Positions 44,342 through 52,796 of a stretch of 64,000 nucleotides of DNA are shown here, in pieces. How positions within the stretch are numbered: position 1 is the first letter of the stretch; every line of letters begins with the position of its first letter. The stretch covers positions 372,001 to 436,000 of the forward strand of contig NZ_CP109131.1 of assembly GCF_035917995.1 (NCBI RefSeq), written 5' to 3'. The DNA comes from Streptosporangium sp. NBC_01755 (lineage in GTDB: Bacteria; Actinomycetota; Actinomycetes; Streptosporangiales; Streptosporangiaceae). Both the position numbers and the translations under genes were made by a program. The notes below the pieces were generated by a model. The model was not told where the DNA came from and did no database searches. It saw only the letters and a list, made by a program, of their open reading frames with translations.

Positions 44342-44388
44342 CCGTCGTGAGCGGATGACCGTCGTGAGCGGATGACCGTCGTAAGCAG
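44321..44388. repeat. Four tandem 17-bp repeats across the sulfite oxidase stop codon
   Basis: Units start at 44321, 44338, 44355 and 44372, each close to GTGACCGTCGTGAGCAG, followed by a partial fifth unit. Because 17 is not a multiple of three, the expansion shifts frame and the gene stops inside the second unit. Confidence 0.9.
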
Positions 44389-44661
44389 GTGACCGGGAGC
44401 CCCATCCGGGTGAACGCCTCGGCCCACGGCTCCTGATGCCCGTACCCGAGTATCACCTTCGGAAAGAATCGCCAGGACATCTCCATCCACAAGGCGTGAC
44501 TACCGAGCGGAATGGGAACGTTACGGAACGCGATGATCGGCTGGGCCTTCAGACCTCGCCAGAAAGACATTCCGAGGTCCCACGGAGGAAACGAGAGGGA
44601 AACGTGCCGACCTGATGATGGCAATACGTGTTCTCCCATCTTTCGCCAGGAGGCTCGACCG
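44389..44661. other. Intergenic region without a recognised gene
   Basis: About 270 bp between the 17-bp repeats and the WS/DGAT gene. A minus-strand frame here contains protein-like FRNVPIPLGSHALWMEMS followed by RFFPKVILGYGHQEPW, which may be a gene remnant, but no family was recognised and it has no clear start. The last 20 bp hold the CAGGAGG site of the next gene. Confidence 0.4.
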
Positions 44662-46161
44662 ATGCGCCAGCTGACCGCGCTCGACGCGCAGTTTCTTCAC
44701 GCAGAATCGGCGACCACTGCGGCCCACGTCGCAGGGCTGGCCATCCTCGACCCCGCCTACTCCCGGGCCGGGGCCGTCACCCGCGAGTGCCTGGTCGAGC
44801 TGCTCCGCGAGCGGGTGCACCTGGCCCCGGCGCTGAGGCTCCGCCTGGCCACCGTGCCGTTCGACCTCGACCGGCCGTACTGGACGGAGGACTCCGATCT
44901 CGACGTCGCCGGCCATGTCCACGAGGTGACCCTCGCGGCGCCGGGCGACGACGCCCAGCTCGCGGAGGAGGTGGCCCGGATCCACGAGCGGCGCCTCGAC
45001 CGGGGCCGCCCGCTCTGGGAGATGCATCTCATCCAGGGGCTGACCGGCGGCCGGGTCGCCCTGTACGCCAAGGTCCACCACTGCGCCATCGACGGGGTCT
45101 CGGGGGCGGAGACACTGGCCGCGCTGCTGGACCTGACGCCCGAGCCTCGCATCGTCGAGCGGCCCGCGCCCACACCGCGGACCACCGCCCCGGGTCTGGC
45201 GGGCATGCTCGCCGGGGCCGTGGCCAGGTCGGTGATGCAGCCCGCCAGAACGCTGTACTCGCTGGGCCGGATGGCGACCGAGCTCGACACGATGCCGCTG
45301 GCCTCGGCGCTACCGGGCGCCCGGCGGGTGGCCGCCGCCACCCGGATGATCGCCGGAAGGGTGCGGGAGCTGCCGGAGCTGCCCGTGCTGACGGCGCCGC
45401 GCACACCGTTCAACGGCCCGATCGGCCCCGAGCGGCGCTTCTCCTACGGGTCGATCCCGCTGGCGGACGTCAAGCGGGTGGCCAGGAGTTCGGGAGCCAG
45501 CGTCAACGACGTGGTCATGACGCTGTGCGCCTCGGCGCTGCGCGCATGGCTACGCGAGCGTGACGCGCTGCCCGACCGGCCGCTGATCGCCGCCGTCCCG
45601 GTCGCGGTCCGCACCGCGAGTGCCCGGGAGGTGGTCGGCAACCAGATCTCCGTCATGGTCACCCCCATCCCGACCGACCTGGCCTGTCCCCGCGAGCGCC
45701 TGCGCGTCATGGCGCGGACGATGCGCACCGCCAAGCGGCGGTTCGCCGGCTCCCCCACCGGCTGGTTGGGAGAGCTGTCGTCGATGCTGCCCGCGGCCGT
45801 CACCGCGCTGGCGACCTCCACGGTGTTCCGGCTGGCCTCGATCGTGCTGCCGCCGATCAATCTGATCGTCTCGAACGTGCCGGGGCCGCAGCTCCCGCTG
45901 TACCTCTGCGGGGCCAGGGTGCTCGCTTACCACCCCATGTCCGTGCTGACCGACCTGAGCGGCGGGGTCAACATCACCTGCTTCTCCTACGACGGCTCGC
46001 TCGACTTCGGCATCCTGTCCTGCCCGGACCGGGTGGCCGACGTGTGGCGGCTCATGGGCCACCTGCAGGAGGCCATGGACGAGTTGATCGAGCAGATCGA
46101 GCCCTCCGGGCGGATCGCCCCGGTGGACAGCCCCCCGGTCAGGCAGATGGTGCCCGCCTGA
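44662..46161 (+). CDS. Wax ester synthase/diacylglycerol acyltransferase (WS/DGAT)
   Basis: Bifunctional O-acyltransferase of 499 residues that makes triacylglycerol or wax esters from acyl-CoA at the membrane. The catalytic HHxxxDG motif is present as VHHCAIDGVSG (His139, His140, Asp144). It begins with the family's LTALDAQFLHAES and has the late NLIVSNVPGPQLPLYLCGAR block plus GGVNITCFSYDGSLDFGI. ATG 44662 follows CAGGAGG. The gene stands alone; an aldehyde dehydrogenase fragment follows on the other strand. Confidence 0.93.
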   Translation: MRQLTALDAQFLHAESATTAAHVAGLAILDPAYSRAGAVTRECLVELLRERVHLAPALRLRLATVPFDLDRPYWTEDSDLDVAGHVHEVTLAAPGDDAQLAEEVARIHERRLDRGRPLWEMHLIQGLTGGRVALYAKVHHCAIDGVSGAETLAALLDLTPEPRIVERPAPTPRTTAPGLAGMLAGAVARSVMQPARTLYSLGRMATELDTMPLASALPGARRVAAATRMIAGRVRELPELPVLTAPRTPFNGPIGPERRFSYGSIPLADVKRVARSSGASVNDVVMTLCASALRAWLRERDALPDRPLIAAVPVAVRTASAREVVGNQISVMVTPIPTDLACPRERLRVMARTMRTAKRRFAGSPTGWLGELSSMLPAAVTALATSTVFRLASIVLPPINLIVSNVPGPQLPLYLCGARVLAYHPMSVLTDLSGGVNITCFSYDGSLDFGILSCPDRVADVWRLMGHLQEAMDELIEQIEPSGRIAPVDSPPVRQMVPA

Positions 46162-46340
46162 AGGGCCGGCACGGCAAATCCGATCACCTGCCGGAGGGGA
46201 AGGTCCCACGGCGTGATCCCAAGGAGTGGGCCAGCGGCTGGTGACGCACGTACGTCTGCCGTGCGCCCACGGCGGGGCCCGTCCGCCGACTCGTCCGTGA
46301 GGAACTTCTCGGCGTGGTCGGCGACAGCACCGATGAGGAG
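46146..46340 (-). pseudogene. N-terminal-domain fragment of an aldehyde dehydrogenase
   Basis: Minus-strand frame encoding AVADHAEKFLTDE, then PAAGPLLGITPWDLPLRQVI and GFAVPALQAG: the region before the cofactor Lys of succinate-semialdehyde-type ALDH (P-x-G-x-x-x-x-I-x-P-W-N-x-P). Both ends are missing. Asp replaces the usual Asn in PWN, consistent with decay. It lies between the WS/DGAT and the second aldo/keto reductase genes. Confidence 0.7.
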
Positions 46341-46462
46341 TCCGGGTAACCGGGGGCCAAGAGAGCCTCCGGCAGTCTTATTGACGCCGTACATAACAGT
46401 GCTCCGACGGCCGCCACCGATGCCCCGCAACCGCGCGATTATTCGAGAAATAGAGTTAGCCC

Positions 46463-47386
46463 ATGAGCTTTTCTGAGCTGAACCTGTTTCCTCTCTGTCT
46501 CGGCGGCAACGTATTCGGCTGGACCGCGGACCGGAACGACTCCTTCGCAGTCCTGGACGCCTATGCCGAGGCGGGCGGCAACCTCATCGATACCGCGGAC
46601 GCCTACTCCGCGTGGGTGCCCGGACACGTCGGCGGGGAGTCCGAGACCGTCATCGGCGAGTGGATGACCTCCCGCCGCAACCGTGACCGGATAGTGGTGG
46701 CGACCAAGGTGGGTTCACTGAACGGCCGCACCGGGCTGTCGGCGGCCAACATCCGCGCGGCGGCCGAGGACTCGCTACGGCGGCTGCGCACCGACCACAT
46801 CGACCTGTACTGGGCCCACATCGACGACGCGGCCACGCCTCTGGAGGAGACCCTTGGCGCGTTCGACGACCTGATCACCGAGGGCAAGGTACGCAACATC
46901 GGCGCCTCGAACTACAGCGCCGAGCGGCTCGCGGAGGCGCTGGAGATCTCCGAGCGGGACGGTCTGGCGCGGTACGGGGTGCTGCAGCAGCACTACAACC
47001 TTCTCGAACGCGGCTACGAGGGGGCACTGCGAGACGTGGTGGCCAAGGCGGGGCTGACCAGCACACCATACTTCGGCCTGGCCCGAGGTTTCCTGACCGG
47101 CAAGTACCGGCCGGGGGTCACAGTGGACAGCCCCCGCGCGGGCCAGGCGTCGGAATACCTTCGGAGCGAGCGCGGGCCGAAGGTGCTCGACGCCCTGGAC
47201 AAGATCGCCGCCTCCCACGGAGCCGCCCCGGCCACCATCGCCCTCGCCTGGCTGGCCGCCCAGCCCACGGTGGCCGCGCCGATCGCCAGCGCCCGCAACG
47301 TCGAGCAGCTGCGGCCGCTGCTCGCGGTCGCCGATCTGACGCTGTCAGAGGATGAACTGGCCCTGCTGGACGAGGCGTCCCGCTAG
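46463..47386 (+). CDS. Aldo/keto reductase
   Basis: NADPH-dependent AKR of 307 residues, distinct from the one at 39095: NLIDTADAYSAWVPGHVGGE (catalytic Asp, Tyr), VVATKVGSLNG (Lys), IDLYWAHIDDA (His), and cofactor block IASARNVEQLRPLL. The extended VPGHVGGESE loop is typical of the plant beta-subunit-like/YdbC group. ATG 46463 has a weak upstream site in an A/T-rich stretch. A terminator hairpin follows directly. Confidence 0.92.
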   Translation: MSFSELNLFPLCLGGNVFGWTADRNDSFAVLDAYAEAGGNLIDTADAYSAWVPGHVGGESETVIGEWMTSRRNRDRIVVATKVGSLNGRTGLSAANIRAAAEDSLRRLRTDHIDLYWAHIDDAATPLEETLGAFDDLITEGKVRNIGASNYSAERLAEALEISERDGLARYGVLQQHYNLLERGYEGALRDVVAKAGLTSTPYFGLARGFLTGKYRPGVTVDSPRAGQASEYLRSERGPKVLDALDKIAASHGAAPATIALAWLAAQPTVAAPIASARNVEQLRPLLAVADLTLSEDELALLDEASR

Positions 47387-47397
47387 AAGGACGACGG

Positions 47398-47422
47398 GGC
47401 CCGGCCGTGGTACGGCCGGGCC
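47398..47422 (+). terminator. Hairpin terminator between convergent genes
   Basis: Perfect 10-bp stem GGCCCGGCCG/CGGCCGGGCC with a TGGTA loop, 11 bp after the aldo/keto reductase stop codon. It can serve this gene and, being symmetrical, the convergent symporter operon. Confidence 0.65.
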
Positions 47423-47491
47423 TCGATCGGGTTCAGGAGCTGTGCGGGGTTGGAGCCTAGTCGGTACCGGGCTCCGGTTCCGGGTCGGAGC

Positions 47492-49165
47492 CTAATCGGT
47501 ACTGGGCTCCAGTTTCGGGTTGGTGCCGGGTTGCCGCTGGACCTCGCCGACGGGCTGGTACGAGGTGGCCTGCTCGGCCCCGATGCCGGTGAGCGAGCGG
47601 ACCTCGATCTCCGCGTACTTGCCGGCGCTGTACTCCTTACTGAGACGCGCGCCGACGAACCCGGCCAGGAAGCCGAGCGGGATCGACACGATGCCGGGGT
47701 TGCTCAGCGGGAACCAGGCGAAGTTCGCATCGGGGAACAGCGCGGTGGCACTGCCCGAGACGACCGGCGAGAAGACCACCAGGAGCAGGGCCGAGACGAG
47801 GCCTCCGTAGATCGCCGAGACCGCACCCGCGGTGTTGAACCGCTTCCAGAACAGGCTGTAGAGGATCGCCGGCAGGTTCCCCGAAGCCGCCACGGCGAAG
47901 GCGAGCGCGACCAGGAAGGCCACGTTCTGCCCCTGAGCGAGAATGCCGAGCCCGATGGCGACCGCGCCGATGACGAAGGCTGAGATCCGCGCGACCAGGA
48001 CCTCCTCCTTGTCCGTGACGTTGCCGCGCTTGAACACATGCGCGTACAGGTCGTGGGCGAAGGAGGAACTCGACGCCAGCGTCAACCCGGCGACGACCGC
48101 CAGGATCGTGGCGAACGCAACCGCCGCGATGACGGCCAGCAGGATCGTGCCTCCGACGTCGCCGAAGATGGTCTTACCGACCGCTTCGGCGAGCATCGGC
48201 GCCGCCGTGTTGCCTGCCTTGTCCTGCGCCAGGATCTTCTCGCCGCCGACCAGTGCCGCGGCGCCGAAGCCGAGCACCAGGGTCAGCAGGTAGAAGACGC
48301 CGATGATGCCGATGCCCCACAGGACCGACTTGCGAGCCTCCCGCGCGGTGGGCACCGTGTAGAAGCGGATCAGGATGTGCGGCAGACCTGCGGTGCCGAG
48401 CACCAGGGCCAGGCCCAGGCTGATCAGGTCGATCTTGCCCGCGATGCCCTGCGCCTCGGTGCCGTACTTCAGGCCCGCGTTGAGGAACGCGTCGCCCTTG
48501 CCGCTCTGCGCGGCGGCGTCACCCAGCAGGCCGGACAGGTTGAAACCGTAGTGGCCGAGCACCAGCAGGGTGACCAGGGTCGCGCCGCCCATGAGCAGCA
48601 CCGCCTTGACGATCTGCACCCAGGTCGTGCCCTTCATACCGCCGACGACCACATAGACGATCATCAGGATGCCGACGCCGACGATCGTGAGCGCCTTACC
48701 CGTCGGCGAGGTGACGCCGAGCAGCAGGCCGACCAGCGCGCCCGCGCCGACCATCTGGGCCAGTAGGTAGAAAATCGACACAGTGATGGTGGAGACACCC
48801 GCCGCCGTACGGACCGGGCGAGGGCTCATCCGGAAGGCCAGCACATCGGCCATGGTGAACTTGCCGGAGTTGCGCATCAGCTCGGCGACCAGCAGCAGTG
48901 CCACCAGCCAGGCGACCAGGAAGCCGATCGAGTACAGGAAGCCGTCATAGCCCGACAGGGCGATGATCCCGGCGATACCCAGGAAGCTCGCGGCCGACAT
49001 GTAGTCGCCGCCGATGGCGAGGCCGTTCTGCACACCGCTGAAGGACCGGCCACCGGCGTAGAAGTCGGTGGCGTCCTTGGTGTTGCGGCTGGCCCAGAAG
49101 GTGATCCCCAGCGTTCCCGCGACGAAGAGCAGGAACAGGATCGTGGACAGGCTCTGGTGGCTCAT
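47492..49165 (-). CDS. actP: Cation/acetate symporter (SSS family, ActP-like)
   Basis: Sodium/solute symporter of 557 residues with about 13 membrane helices. Signature blocks: DFYAGGRSFSGVQNGLAIGG and DYMSAASFLGIAGIIA in the first helices, then RFYTVPTAREARKS, and FAVAASGNLPAILYSLFWKR. It resembles ActP/MctC monocarboxylate transporters for acetate or pyruvate. The start ATG overlaps the stop of the DUF485 gene by four bases (ATGA), so the two are translationally coupled. The C-terminal 50 residues are cytosolic and polar. Confidence 0.9.
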   Translation of the reverse strand: MSHQSLSTILFLLFVAGTLGITFWASRNTKDATDFYAGGRSFSGVQNGLAIGGDYMSAASFLGIAGIIALSGYDGFLYSIGFLVAWLVALLLVAELMRNSGKFTMADVLAFRMSPRPVRTAAGVSTITVSIFYLLAQMVGAGALVGLLLGVTSPTGKALTIVGVGILMIVYVVVGGMKGTTWVQIVKAVLLMGGATLVTLLVLGHYGFNLSGLLGDAAAQSGKGDAFLNAGLKYGTEAQGIAGKIDLISLGLALVLGTAGLPHILIRFYTVPTAREARKSVLWGIGIIGVFYLLTLVLGFGAAALVGGEKILAQDKAGNTAAPMLAEAVGKTIFGDVGGTILLAVIAAVAFATILAVVAGLTLASSSSFAHDLYAHVFKRGNVTDKEEVLVARISAFVIGAVAIGLGILAQGQNVAFLVALAFAVAASGNLPAILYSLFWKRFNTAGAVSAIYGGLVSALLLVVFSPVVSGSATALFPDANFAWFPLSNPGIVSIPLGFLAGFVGARLSKEYSAGKYAEIEVRSLTGIGAEQATSYQPVGEVQRQPGTNPKLEPSTD

Positions 49166-49491
49166 TCGGTCTTCCCCTCGACCTTGTGACGGATCTCGTC
49201 AGCCAGCGGGTCGAGTTTCTTCTCGGCGAAACGGGAGTAGGCCCAGGCGATCCCGAACGTCGACACGAACTGGAGCAGACCGAAGATCAGCGCCACGTTG
49301 ATGTTGCCCAGGACCTTCGCGCCCATGAAGTCACGCGCCCAGCCGGAAAGGACGACGTAAAGCAGATACCACGCGAGGAACGCCGCGGTCATCGGGAACG
49401 CCCAGGCCCGAAAACGCCTCTTCAACTCCTGGAACTGTTCACCGGCCTGAATCTCTTCATAGACCGATGAGTCATGTTGCCTGGCGGTCAC
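49162..49491 (-). CDS. DUF485 membrane protein (symporter accessory)
   Basis: Two-helix membrane protein of 109 residues: EQFQELKRRFRAWAFPMTAAF, with the first helix continuing LAWYLLYVVLSGWA, and a second helix ALIFGLLQFVSTFGIAWAYS. In many bacteria DUF485 (YjcH) is encoded with ActP. GTG 49491 follows GGGAGG at four bases; the longer frame upstream is non-coding. A Crp-like palindrome lies just upstream. Confidence 0.88.
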   Translation of the reverse strand: MTARQHDSSVYEEIQAGEQFQELKRRFRAWAFPMTAAFLAWYLLYVVLSGWARDFMGAKVLGNINVALIFGLLQFVSTFGIAWAYSRFAEKKLDPLADEIRHKVEGKTE

Positions 49492-49506
49492 AAGACCTCC
49501 CACGAA

Positions 49507-49522
49507 TGTGATCTGGATCACG
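49507..49522. promoter_or_regulatory. Crp/GlxR-like binding site upstream of the DUF485-actP operon
   Basis: TGTGATCTGGATCACG matches the Crp-family consensus TGTGA-N6-TCACA in nine of ten defined bases. It lies 16 bp before the start codon, closer than usual for activation, so repression or overlap with the promoter is more likely. Acetate uptake genes are known Crp/GlxR targets in some actinobacteria. Confidence 0.45.
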
Positions 49523-49722
49523 GACAACGTAAGAGGGGAAGCTACCTTTCGTGGAGACCCGCTCGCGGACTCTTCGCCGAGGCGCCGCCGCGCCGCGTTC
49601 AGCTGGACATGGCTTGCGGTGAAAGGTCTGTCTCGCGCGACGAACGGTTCCCGCCGGAGGGTCCCGCGGGGGCGCGCCACCGATTGCCCCGGCCGGCCGG
49701 AAGGAACGGTGGGCCCGCCCCG

Positions 49723-51222
49723 TCAAGAAGACCGAGGCCGCCAATCACCCCGGTCCAGATTGAGGATCTCGGGGGTGTGCAGGCGCACCATCGTACGGGC
49801 CACGTTCGGCGGGATGCGCCCCGGCGTCAGCAGCGAGACCACCACCATGACGAGAAAGGCGATCGGCACCGTCCACGCGGCGGGCTGGGCCAGCATGGCA
49901 CCCGCCAGACCGGCGTAAGGCCCCCCGCCGATCGTCATCAGAACCGCGCCGCAGGCCAGGCCACCGCCGGCGAGCAGTCCGGCCATCGCCCCGGTAGGAG
50001 TCAGCCGACGCCACCAGATACCCAGCACCAGCAGCGGACAGAAGGAGGACGCCGCCACCGCGAACGCCAGACCGACGACGTCGGCGACCGGTAGCGAGCG
50101 GGCCAGCGCCGCCAGGCCCAGCGGAACGATCACGGCAAGCACCGCCGCCGTCCTGAACGAACGCACCCCTCCCTTGAGAATGTCCTGCCCGATGACCCCG
50201 GCGACCGAGACCGTCAGCCCTGAGGAGGTCGACAGGAACGCCGCAAACGCCCCGGCCGTCACCAGCGCCGTCAGCAGGTCGCCGGCCACACCGCCGATCA
50301 ACCGTCCGGGCAGCGTGAGCACCACCGTGTCACTGCCCTTCAACTCCGGGACGTAGATCCTGCCCAGCGCGCCATAGACGGCCGGCAGCAGGTAGAAGGC
50401 CCCGAGCAACGACAGGACCACCAGCGTCGTACGCCGGGCGGCCCGGCCGTCGGGGTTGGTGTAGAAGCGGACCAGCACGTGCGGCAGTCCCATGGTGCCC
50501 AGAAACGTGGCCAGGATCAGCGAGTAGGTCGAGTAAAGACCGTACTCCCTGCCGTTGGAGAGCGGCAGCGCCCAGGTGGCCGCGTCCCGCTCACTCAGCC
50601 CCGGAGCTCCCCCGCTCCGCCACGCCAGCAACAGGAACACCAGCGGCACGGCCAGGGCCGTAAGCTTCAGCCAGTACTGGAAGGCCTGCACGAACGTGAT
50701 CGACCGCATGCCACCTGACATCACGTTCACCGCCACCACCGCCGCCACCAGCAGGCCTCCCGCCCACTCGGGGGCGCCGGTGATGGCCCGCAGGACCAGG
50801 CCCGCACTCTGGAACTGCGGCATCAGGTACAGCCAGCCGATCAGCACGACCAGCACCCCGGCCATCCGCCGCACCGCCATCGACTCCAGCCGCGCCTCGG
50901 CGAAGTCGGGCAGCGTGTACGCGCCCGAACGGCGCAGCGGTGCCGAGACCAGTACGAGCAGCACCAGATAGCCACCCGTCCAGCCGACCGGCAGCCACAG
51001 CATGTCGGCGCCGTAGGTGAGAATCAGCCCGGCGATGCCCAGGAAGCTCGCGGCCGACAGATACTCCCCACCGATGGCCGAGGCGTTCCACAGCGGGGAG
51101 ACGGTGCGGGAGGCGACGTAGAAGTCGGAGGTGGTCCGCGACAGCCGGATGCCGAACGCGCCGATCAGCACCGCCGCCAGCACCACCAGCACGACCGCCG
51201 TCACACCGTACGCGGTGTTCAT
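49723..51222 (-). CDS. Cation/acetate symporter (SSS family), second system
   Basis: SSS transporter of 499 residues with about 13 helices: DFYVASRTVSPLWNASAIGG, EYLSAASFLGIAGL, MGLPHVLVRFYTNPDGRAAR and AFAVAASSFCPLLVLGIWWR. It is a clear paralogue of the other symporter in the window. ATG 51222 follows GGGAGG. It lies downstream of the LytS/LytR pair and its own DUF485-like subunit, all in the same direction, so the two-component system probably controls this uptake system. Confidence 0.9.
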   Translation of the reverse strand: MNTAYGVTAVVLVVLAAVLIGAFGIRLSRTTSDFYVASRTVSPLWNASAIGGEYLSAASFLGIAGLILTYGADMLWLPVGWTGGYLVLLVLVSAPLRRSGAYTLPDFAEARLESMAVRRMAGVLVVLIGWLYLMPQFQSAGLVLRAITGAPEWAGGLLVAAVVAVNVMSGGMRSITFVQAFQYWLKLTALAVPLVFLLLAWRSGGAPGLSERDAATWALPLSNGREYGLYSTYSLILATFLGTMGLPHVLVRFYTNPDGRAARRTTLVVLSLLGAFYLLPAVYGALGRIYVPELKGSDTVVLTLPGRLIGGVAGDLLTALVTAGAFAAFLSTSSGLTVSVAGVIGQDILKGGVRSFRTAAVLAVIVPLGLAALARSLPVADVVGLAFAVAASSFCPLLVLGIWWRRLTPTGAMAGLLAGGGLACGAVLMTIGGGPYAGLAGAMLAQPAAWTVPIAFLVMVVVSLLTPGRIPPNVARTMVRLHTPEILNLDRGDWRPRSS

Positions 51223-51271
51223 CTGATGCCTCCCGGCGTGGAGACCTCGGGCTCCGGGCCCGGGGCGGAGG

Positions 51272-51799
51272 TCAACGGGCCCTGTCCACCAACTCGGCAA
51301 AGTGGCGCTCGTTCCGTTCAGCCTGCCGGACATAGAGCCAGGCACCGATCACGAACGCCGGGTAGATCAGACCGGCCAGCACCGCCCAGGGCAGCGGGAT
51401 CCCCAGCAGGCGGACCGCGTGCAGTTCGGGCACCAGCAGGAACAACAGTGGCAGCCCCATCACCACGCAGCCCAGCACCGTGCAGACGAACAGGGCCAGC
51501 CGGAACTGGGTACGGACCAGCGAGTGCATGTAGATCTCGCCCAGCCGGGTCTGCTCGTCGATCTCACGAGTGACCGGGTAGCGGGGGTGGCGGGGCGCCA
51601 TGGTGCGAGGGCTGGTCACCACCTCGCGCCTCGGTCGCTCGGAATCCTTACGCGAGCGGTCAGACTCCTTACGCAGTCGCTCGGAATCCTTACGCGAGCG
51701 GTCAGACTCCTTACGCAGTCGCTCGGAATCCTTACGCGAACGCTCGGTGATCCACCGACGCGGCTCGGCCTCCTCCCTGGACCCGGAGTCGCGACTCAC
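51272..51799 (-). CDS. DUF485-like membrane protein with heptad-repeat N-terminal extension
   Basis: Protein of 175 residues. The C-terminal part (about 75-175) has two membrane helices (FRLALFVCTVLGCVVMGLPL and LPWAVLAGLIYPAFVIGAWL) and a typical YVRQAERNERHFAELVDR end, as in DUF485-type symporter partners. The N-terminal 70 residues contain a seven-residue repeat of the form (E/D)R-x-R-K-(D/E)-S, about six copies, encoded by a 42-bp DNA repeat. GTG 51799 overlaps the response-regulator stop by four bases (GTGA). Confidence 0.8.
   Translation of the reverse strand: MSRDSGSREEAEPRRWITERSRKDSERLRKESDRSRKDSERLRKESDRSRKDSERPRREVVTSPRTMAPRHPRYPVTREIDEQTRLGEIYMHSLVRTQFRLALFVCTVLGCVVMGLPLLFLLVPELHAVRLLGIPLPWAVLAGLIYPAFVIGAWLYVRQAERNERHFAELVDRAR
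51637..51738. repeat. 42-bp tandem repeat in the DUF485-like gene
   Basis: Copies start at GCTCGGAATCCTTACGCGA at 51637, 51679 and 51721 (the third partial). Each unit encodes 14 residues, i.e. two heptads. The first two units are identical over nearly their whole length, indicating recent expansion. Confidence 0.9.
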
Positions 51800-52563
51800 T
51801 CCGACCTGCCCCTGCGCGCCCGGCGGACCAGCAGGTCGCGCAGCTCGCGGGTGTGACGGCGGCTGACCGGGATCTCGGTCTCGCCTATGCGGACCACGCA
51901 CCGGCCCGAGTCGATGTGCAGCTCGTCGATGTGCTTGACCGCGACCAGGTGGCTGCGGTGCACCCGGACGAAACCCGCCAACGACCAGCGCTCCTCCAAC
52001 GTGGCCAGCGAGATGCGCACAAGGTGACTGCCGCCCGCGGTGTGCAGGCGAGCGTAGTCACCCTGCGCCTCGACGTAGCGGACCTCGGTGCTGGCCACGA
52101 ACCTGATGACGCCGCCGAGCTCGACCGGGATGGTGTCGGGGTCGCCACGGCCCGCGCCCTCGCTCTCCGGCAGCTCCGCCGAGACGAACACCCGCCGAAT
52201 GGCCTCGGCCAGTCGCTCCGGCCGCACCGGCTTGAGCAGATAGTCCTCCGCCTTGATCTCGAAGGCGTCCACCGCGTGCTCCTCGTAGGCCGTCACGAAG
52301 ACCACCCGGGGCGGGTTGGCGAACTGCGAGAGCAGGCGGCCGAGCACCACCCCGTCCAGGCCGCGCATCCGGATATCGAGAAAGACCGCGTCGATCGGCC
52401 GCCCGTCGGCGATCGCCCGGTCCAGAACGCGCAGCGCGGCGGCCCCGTCCCTGGCCAGGGAGACCTCCCCGATACGAGGGTCGTCCCTGAGCAGGTAGGC
52501 CAGGTCCTCCAGCGCGGGAAGCTCATCGTCCACCGCAAGGACGCGCAGGCCGGTCACGGTCAC
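51796..52563 (-). CDS. LytTR-family response regulator
   Basis: Response regulator of 255 residues. The receiver domain has VDDE at 11-14, the phospho-acceptor Asp in AVFLDIRM (about 63), VTAYEEHAVDAF and the Lys of YLLKPV. The C-terminal LytTR DNA-binding domain has VRYVEAQGDYARLHT, VRVHRSHLVAV and IPVSRRHTRELRDLL. Partner of the adjacent histidine kinase; its target is probably the downstream symporter operon, by analogy with LytS/LytR-type pyruvate or acetate systems. Confidence 0.93.
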   Translation of the reverse strand: MTVTGLRVLAVDDELPALEDLAYLLRDDPRIGEVSLARDGAAALRVLDRAIADGRPIDAVFLDIRMRGLDGVVLGRLLSQFANPPRVVFVTAYEEHAVDAFEIKAEDYLLKPVRPERLAEAIRRVFVSAELPESEGAGRGDPDTIPVELGGVIRFVASTEVRYVEAQGDYARLHTAGGSHLVRISLATLEERWSLAGFVRVHRSHLVAVKHIDELHIDSGRCVVRIGETEIPVSRRHTRELRDLLVRRARRGRSE

Positions 52564-52796
52564 TCCTCCGGGTCGTTCACGTGGGAATTTCTAGAGGGTG
52601 ATGAATCAGACATCGCCTGTCAACTTTGTCGTACTCGGGAGAAGAATCGAACGGGCCCGGGCAAACGAACGATGGGCGACCAGGTAGGCCGGAGAGCCCG
52701 ACAGGTGGATGCGCAGGCGGTGAACGGTGTGGCAGGCGGACGGGCGGTTCAACGAGGGGGCCCGACCGTGAGCGGGGGCGACCGATCGGGCACGGT
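52564..52796. other. Spacer between kinase and response regulator genes
   Basis: The 233 bp between the kinase stop and the regulator start hold no convincing gene. It is unusually long for a two-component pair, so the regulator may have its own promoter. Confidence 0.5.
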
